Source: Rhodocyclaceae bacterium (GTDB lineage Bacteria > Pseudomonadota > Gammaproteobacteria > Burkholderiales > Rhodocyclaceae). Taken from it: DNA of 8,467 bases. The position numbers and the translations under genes were made by a program. Below are positions 5,301 through 8,467 of this stretch, one piece after another. The notes below the pieces were generated by a model, which had not been told where the DNA came from, made no database searches, and saw only the letters and a program-made list of their open reading frames with translations. Location: the NCBI GenBank assembly GCA_020849155.1, contig JADLGU010000170.1, positions 1-8,467 of the forward strand. Reading direction: 5' to 3'. Position 1 is the first letter of the stretch. Each line of letters starts with the position of its first letter.

Positions 5301-5972
5301 ATGCCCGACAACAACCAGCGCGCCGTCGTGCTGCTCTCCGGCGGCCTCGATTCCGCCACCACCCTGGCCATCGCCGCCGCCGAGGGGCATGCCTGCCACG
5401 CCCTGTCGGTGGCCTACGGCCAGCGCCACGCCGCCGAACTGGAGGCCGCCGCCCGCATCGCCCTGTCGCTGGGAGCCCGCGAGCACCGCACGGTGGACGT
5501 CGACCTCGGCCAGTTCGGCGGCTCGGCGCTCACCGACCGGCGCATCGCCGTGCCGATGAAGGGGGTCGCGCCGGGCATCCCCGCCACCTACGTGCCGGCA
5601 CGCAATACCGTCATGCTGTCGCTGGCCCTGGCCTGGGCCGAGGTGCTCGGCGCCCGCGACATCTACGTCGGCGTCAACGCCGTCGACTACTCCGGCTATC
5701 CGGACTGCAGGCCGGAATACATCGCCGCCTTCGAGGCCATGGCCAACCTCGCCACCAAGGCCGCCGTCGAAGGCGCCCGGCTCTCCATCCGCGCCCCCCT
5801 CATCGCGCTATCCAAGGCCGAGATCATCCGCCGCGGCACGGCGCTGGGCGTGGACTACGGCCTCACCGTCTCCTGCTACCAGGCCGACGCGTCGGGCGCC
5901 GCCTGCGGCGCGCCGGCTTCGAGGCGGCCGGTCTGTCCGATCCGACCCGCTACCGCACTGCTTGAAAACTGA
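5301..5972 (+). CDS. queC: QueC, 7-cyano-7-deazaguanine (preQ0) synthase, C-terminus frameshifted
   Basis: QueC converts 7-carboxy-7-deazaguanine to preQ0 with ATP and ammonia, following QueE. Residues 1-202 are convincing: the PP-loop motif LLSGGLDSAT (11-20), VAYGQRH (38-43), YVPARNT (97-103), VGVNAVDYSGYPDCRPEY (123-140), RAPLIALSKAEII (164-176) and VSCYQAD (190-196). After A-C-G (201-203) family proteins normally continue with the remaining zinc cysteines (CGxCxxC) and then RRAGFxxAGxxDPTxY. Here the frame instead runs into unrelated GAPASRRPVCPIRPATALLEN, while the expected ending is found in another frame (5903-5965). A loss of 3n+1 bases (probably 25) therefore removed two zinc ligands and shifted frame. 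The protein is likely non-functional or impaired unless the deletion is an assembly error. The start is ATG 5301, and no clear Shine-Dalgarno is present. Confidence 0.88.
   Translation: MPDNNQRAVVLLSGGLDSATTLAIAAAEGHACHALSVAYGQRHAAELEAAARIALSLGAREHRTVDVDLGQFGGSALTDRRIAVPMKGVAPGIPATYVPARNTVMLSLALAWAEVLGARDIYVGVNAVDYSGYPDCRPEYIAAFEAMANLATKAAVEGARLSIRAPLIALSKAEIIRRGTALGVDYGLTVSCYQADASGAACGAPASRRPVCPIRPATALLEN
5903..5965 (+). pseudogene. Out-of-frame remnant of the QueC C-terminus
   Basis: In the frame two bases ahead of the queC frame, bases 5903-5965 encode LRRAGFEAAGLSDPTRYRTA followed by TGA. This is the conserved end of QueC proteins. The junction octamer CTGCGGCG (5903-5910) reads as A-C-G in the upstream frame and as L-R-R in the downstream frame. 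A typical intact gene would contain this octamer twice, flanking the missing V-C-D-S-C segment, as expected for slippage or recombination between short direct repeats. This stretch is translated only in the wrong frame by the upstream queC. Confidence 0.7.
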
Positions 5973-5998
5973 AATTCACCCCGGTTATATAGGGTGAA
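5962..5998 (+). promoter_or_regulatory. Possible promoter and operator-like inverted repeat before the transporter gene
   Basis: A TTGAAA (5962-5967) is followed after 17 bp by TTATAT (5985-5990), a plausible sigma-70 promoter starting at the tail of queC. An inverted repeat, TTCACCC (5975-5981) with GGGTGAA (5992-5998), straddles the -10 and the start point, so it could be an operator or a weak hairpin. No U-tract follows it. A second candidate -10, TAGAAT (6031-6036), lacks a clear -35. A 12-bp perfect palindrome, CGTCCCGGGACG (6047-6058), also lies in the leader. Confidence 0.35.
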
Positions 5999-6081
5999 AC
6001 AAGACTGATCCACCTTCCGGGCGGTTTCTTTAGAATCCGCTGATCGCGTCCCGGGACGAGGGCGCGCATCGAGGAGGAAGC

Positions 6082-7191
6082 ATGGAATTCACGATCCACC
6101 ACCAGGTGCTGACGGCCGTATTCGTCACCGCACTCGTCATGGGCGCCGTGGCCAACAAGACCAACTTCTGCACCATGGGCGCCGTCTCGGACTGGGTCAA
6201 CATGGGCGACAGCGGCCGCCTGCGCGCCTGGCTGCTGGCCATGGCCGTGGCCATCCTCGGCGTCGCCGCCATGACCGGCAGCGGCCTGGCCAGCATCGGC
6301 AACAGCACTTTCCCGCCCTACCGCACGCCGAACTTCGCCTGGCTGCGCTATCTGCTCGGCGGCCTGATGTTCGGCATCGGCATGACGCTCGCCTCGGGCT
6401 GCGGCAACAAGACCCTGGTGCGCCTCGGCGGCGGCAACCTCAAGTCGCTGGTGGTGCTGGCCATCGCCTCGGCTTGCGCCTACCTCATGCTGTGGACCGA
6501 TTTCTACGGCACCGTCTTCAACTCCTGGATCGCCGCCACCACGGTCGACCTCGGCAAGGCCGGCATGAACAGCCAGGCGCTGGGCGAATTCTTCGGCGGC
6601 GGCACCGGCGCCCAGGCCGCCACCGGCGCCGTGCTCGGCCTCGGCCTCATCGGCTTCGCCTTCGCCTCAAGGGATTTCCGCGGCAGCTTCGACAACATCC
6701 TCGGCGGCCTGGTCATCGGCCTGGCGGTGGTGGTCGGCTGGTACCTCACCGCCGGCCCGATGGGCGTCGCCTGGAAGGAATGGGCGGAACTCGCCGACAC
6801 CCTGCCGAGCCGCGTCGAGGTGCAGTCCTTCACCTTCATCAGCCCAATGGGCGACAGCGTCCGCTACCTGATGAATCCGGCCAACCTCGCCAACATCAAC
6901 TTCGGCGTCACGGCGTTGAGCGGGGTGATCGTCGGCTCCTTCATTTACGCGCTGCTCAGCGGCGGCTTCCGCATCGAATGGTTCGCCTCCGCCGGCGACT
7001 TCGTCAACCACGCCGTCGGCGCCGTGCTGATGGGCATCGGCGGCGTGCTGTCGATGGGCTGCACCGTCGGCCAGGCCATCACCGGCGTGTCGACCTTGGC
7101 GATGGGTTCCCTCCTCACCTTCCTCGCCATCGTCGCCGGCGCCGCCGCGACCATGAAAGTCCAGTACTGGCGCATGATGCAGGAGGCCTGA
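6082..7191 (+). CDS. YeeE/YedE (TsuA-like) thiosulfate/sulfur-compound transporter
   Basis: This polytopic inner-membrane protein of 369 residues belongs to the YeeE/YedE family, whose characterised member TsuA imports thiosulfate by relaying it along three cysteines. All three cysteine motifs are present: NKTNFCTMG (C30), LASGCGNKTLVR (C107) and LSMGCTVGQ (C327). Hydrophobic helices alternate with short loops throughout, and the two halves look related (the C107 and C327 segments), as expected for this fold. AGGAGG (6072-6077) lies 4 nt before the ATG. Members often pair with a TusA/YedF sulfurtransferase, but none is encoded beside it here, and it stands alone between queC and a tRNA gene. 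The exact substrate (thiosulfate, selenium or another sulfur species) cannot be decided from sequence. Confidence 0.88.
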   Translation: MEFTIHHQVLTAVFVTALVMGAVANKTNFCTMGAVSDWVNMGDSGRLRAWLLAMAVAILGVAAMTGSGLASIGNSTFPPYRTPNFAWLRYLLGGLMFGIGMTLASGCGNKTLVRLGGGNLKSLVVLAIASACAYLMLWTDFYGTVFNSWIAATTVDLGKAGMNSQALGEFFGGGTGAQAATGAVLGLGLIGFAFASRDFRGSFDNILGGLVIGLAVVVGWYLTAGPMGVAWKEWAELADTLPSRVEVQSFTFISPMGDSVRYLMNPANLANINFGVTALSGVIVGSFIYALLSGGFRIEWFASAGDFVNHAVGAVLMGIGGVLSMGCTVGQAITGVSTLAMGSLLTFLAIVAGAAATMKVQYWRMMQEA

Positions 7192-7198
7192 AAAACCG

Positions 7199-7235
7199 CT
7201 GTCAAATTGACAGTCCGCAGGCCGGCTTCTATAAT
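7199..7235 (+). promoter_or_regulatory. Consensus sigma-70 promoter of tRNA-Lys
   Basis: TTGACA (7207-7212) and TATAAT (7230-7235) are both perfect consensus hexamers, separated by the optimal 17 bp. Transcription would begin near 7242, about 9 nt before the mature tRNA. The bases after the -10 (GCGCGGC) form a GC-rich discriminator, as is typical of stable-RNA promoters under stringent (ppGpp) control. The -35 is embedded in a perfect palindrome, CTGTCAA-A-TTGACAG (7199-7213). Confidence 0.9.
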
Positions 7236-7250
7236 GCGCGGCTCTTTCGG

Positions 7251-7326
7251 GGGTCGTTAGCTCAGCTGGTAGAGCAGCGGACTTTTAATCCGTTGGTCGG
7301 CGGTTCGAATCCGCCACGGCCTACCA
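7251..7326 (+). tRNA. tRNA-Lys (anticodon UUU)
   Basis: A full cloverleaf of 76 nt including an encoded CCA end. The acceptor is GGGTCGT (7251-7257) with ACGGCCT (7316-7322), containing G1-U72 and U4-G69 wobbles. The D stem is GCTC/GAGC with loop AGCTGGTA. The anticodon stem is GCGGA/TCCGT with loop CTTTTAA, giving anticodon TTT at 7284-7286. The variable loop has 5 nt. The T arm is GGCGG-TTCGAAT-CCGCC (7299-7315). A73 and CCA occupy 7323-7326. It decodes AAA/AAG lysine codons. Confidence 0.98.
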
Positions 7327-7334
7327 CCGAAATC

Positions 7335-7369
7335 AAGGGCTTGGGAGCAATCTCAGGCCCTTTTCTTTT
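7335..7369 (+). terminator. Rho-independent terminator of tRNA-Lys
   Basis: An 11-bp stem, AAGGGCTTGGG (7335-7345) with CTCAGGCCCTT (7352-7362), has two G-U pairs and a 6-nt loop AGCAAT. It is followed by TTCTTTT (7363-7369). It lies 8 nt after the CCA end and separates the tRNA from the downstream oxidoreductase genes. Confidence 0.88.
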
Positions 7370-7560
7370 GCCGTCTCCTCCTTCATCGCTTCGGGCAACT
7401 GTCTTTCCTGCAACAGTCAAATTCCAAAACCTGATTTACGCTCTGCGGCAATACCCGTGTCGCATCGATTCGGGCCGACCGCCAGGCATTGCGGAAAACC
7501 GTGATTGTTCCGCTGTCCGATCTCTGCGCATAATCGTCCGCAACAGAGGAGGGGAAAGCA

Positions 7561-8142
7561 ATGTTCCAGGTTCGCATCCATGGTCGCGGCGGGCAGGGCG
7601 TGGTTTCCGCCGCGGAAATGCTCTCGGTGGCGGCCTTCCTCGAAGGCCGCCACGCCCAGGCCTTTCCCAGCTTCGGCTCGGAGCGCATGGGCGCCCCGGT
7701 GATGGCCTTCTGCCGCATCGACGCCAAGGAGATCCGCCTGCGCGAGCCGGTGATGGCGCCCGACGCGCTGGTCATCCAGGACCCGACGCTGCTGCACCAG
7801 GTCGATCTGTTCAGCGGGGTCACCCGCGAAGGCCTGATCCTCATCAACTCGACGCGCAGCTTCGACGAGCTCGGCATCGGCGAGTTCGTCCAGGGCTTCC
7901 ATCCCGACCGGCTGTGCACCGTGCCGGCCAGCGAGCTGGCGCTGAAGCACGTCGGCCGCCCGCTGCCGAACGCCGCCCTGCTCGGCGGTTTCGCCGCAGT
8001 CTGCAGCCAGGTCAAGCTGGAATCGGTGTTCGCCGCGATCCGCGAGAAATTCCCCGGCAAGGTGGCGGAAGGCAACGTCGCCGCCGCGCGCGAGGCCTTC
8101 GAGATCGTCATGAAGGAACGCGAGGAGGCGAACCATGCTTAA
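7561..8142 (+). CDS. 2-oxoacid:ferredoxin oxidoreductase, gamma subunit (PorC-like)
   Basis: This is the gamma subunit of a thiamine-diphosphate-dependent 2-oxoacid:acceptor oxidoreductase, which oxidatively decarboxylates a 2-oxoacid to an acyl-CoA and reduces ferredoxin or a similar carrier, usually in anaerobic metabolism. The 193 residues match the family. The nucleotide/CoA-domain motif VRIHGRGGQGVVSAAEML is at 4-21, FPSFGSERMGAPVMAF at 35-50 and LPNAALLGGFAAV at about 133-146. AGGAGGGG (7547-7554) lies 6 nt before the ATG. The 190-bp leader after the tRNA terminator is less GC-rich and contains only a weak promoter candidate (CATAAT, 7529-7534). The alpha subunit overlaps its 3' end. 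The substrate (pyruvate, 2-oxoglutarate, branched-chain or aromatic 2-oxoacid such as phenylglyoxylate) is undetermined. Confidence 0.88.
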   Translation: MFQVRIHGRGGQGVVSAAEMLSVAAFLEGRHAQAFPSFGSERMGAPVMAFCRIDAKEIRLREPVMAPDALVIQDPTLLHQVDLFSGVTREGLILINSTRSFDELGIGEFVQGFHPDRLCTVPASELALKHVGRPLPNAALLGGFAAVCSQVKLESVFAAIREKFPGKVAEGNVAAAREAFEIVMKEREEANHA

Positions 8143-8467
8143 GCAGACCGAAGGCTCCCACGCCATCGCCGAATGCGTCGCCCTGTGCCGGCCGGAGGTG
8201 ATCTGCGCCTACCCGATCACGCCGCAGACCCATCTCGTCGAAGGGCTGGGCGAAATGGTGAAGACCGGCGAACTCGCCAACTGCGAGTTCATCAACGTCG
8301 AATCCGAATTCGCCGCCCTCTCGGTGGCCATCGGCGCCTCGGCGGCGGGGGCGCGCACCTACACCGCCACCGCCAGCCAGGGCCTGCTGTTCATGGCCGA
8401 GGCGGTGTACAACGCGGCGGGGCTGGGCCTGCCCATCGTCATGACCATCGGCAACCGCGCCATCGGC
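8135..8467 (+). CDS. 2-oxoacid:ferredoxin oxidoreductase, alpha subunit (5' part, PorA-like)
   Basis: The frame is open to the window end and gives 111 residues of the pyrimidine-binding subunit of the same enzyme. Visible family motifs are EGSHAIAECVALCRPEVICAYPITPQT (residues 6-32), the INVESEFAALSVAIGASAAGAR block containing the conserved Glu that activates thiamine diphosphate, TYTATASQGLLFMAE, and GLPIVMTIGNRAIG at the edge. The ATG overlaps the gamma-subunit stop by 8 nt (ATGCTTAA). It has its own Shine-Dalgarno AGGAGG (8123-8128), so the two are cotranslated. No separate ferredoxin-like delta gene lies between gamma and alpha. The beta subunit is expected just beyond the window. Confidence 0.9.
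   Translation, partial: MLKQTEGSHAIAECVALCRPEVICAYPITPQTHLVEGLGEMVKTGELANCEFINVESEFAALSVAIGASAAGARTYTATASQGLLFMAEAVYNAAGLGLPIVMTIGNRAIG

Noticed and set aside
5898..5920. Programmed ribosomal frameshift in queC
   Set aside because: A shift would recover RRAGFEAAGL but not the missing zinc cysteine codons, and there is no slippery heptamer. Deletion explains both defects.
7251..7326. tRNA-Lys as an integration site of a genomic island
   Set aside because: No integrase and no repeated tRNA 3' end are seen downstream in the window. The neighbouring genes look chromosomal.
7398..7417. ACTGT...ACAGT inverted repeat in the leader of the oxidoreductase operon
   Set aside because: Only 5-bp arms with a 10-nt spacer. 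This is expected by chance and is not tied to a promoter element.
6474..8201. Plus-strand open frame spanning the transporter, the tRNA and the gamma subunit
   Set aside because: It runs straight through a perfect tRNA, promoter and terminator, and is Arg/His/Pro-rich out-of-frame translation of real genes.

Overview
The window is GC-rich, densely coded DNA that looks like a betaproteobacterial chromosome, most plausibly a Rhodocyclales-type, facultatively anaerobic organism. This rests on the gene order tolQ-tolR-tolA-tolB-pal-cpoB followed by the queuosine genes queE and queC, on the protein sequences (for example the INVVPYIDVM stretch of TolR and GNADERGS in Pal), and on anaerobic-type genes further right. 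The genus was inferred without any database search.

Region 1 (1-4272) is the Tol-Pal envelope operon. It runs from the 3' end of tolQ through tolR, tolA, tolB, pal and cpoB. TolQ, TolR and TolA form the proton-driven inner-membrane motor. TolB and lipoprotein Pal form the periplasmic and outer-membrane end. CpoB links the system to peptidoglycan synthesis during division. Two junctions are unusual. tolQ and tolR are separated by 127 bp of highly structured DNA, including a 53-nt hairpin that buries the tolR start. The tolA-tolB gap holds a strong Shine-Dalgarno site that serves an 11-codon mini-ORF ending on the tolB start codon.

Region 2 (4306-5972) is a 7-deazaguanine (queuosine precursor) block: queE and queC on the plus strand, with a small ubiquitin-fold MoaD/ThiS-like gene between them on the minus strand. 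The MoaD-like gene has what looks like a textbook class II FNR/ANR/DNR promoter that would give a nearly leaderless mRNA. queC carries an apparent internal deletion at an 8-bp repeat. The deletion removes the zinc-binding end and throws the C-terminus out of frame.

Region 3 (5973-7369) contains a YeeE/YedE (TsuA-like) thiosulfate/sulfur transporter with its three signature cysteines. It is followed by a tRNA-Lys(UUU) gene with a perfect-consensus sigma-70 promoter and a clear intrinsic terminator.

Region 4 (7370-8467) has a 190-bp leader and then the gamma and (5' part of the) alpha subunits of a 2-oxoacid:ferredoxin oxidoreductase, overlapping by 8 nt. The substrate cannot be fixed from this window. 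No CRISPR array, insertion sequence, integrase or replication origin is seen. The strongest leads are the damaged queC, the FNR-type control of the atypical MoaD-like protein, and the structured tolQ-tolR junction.
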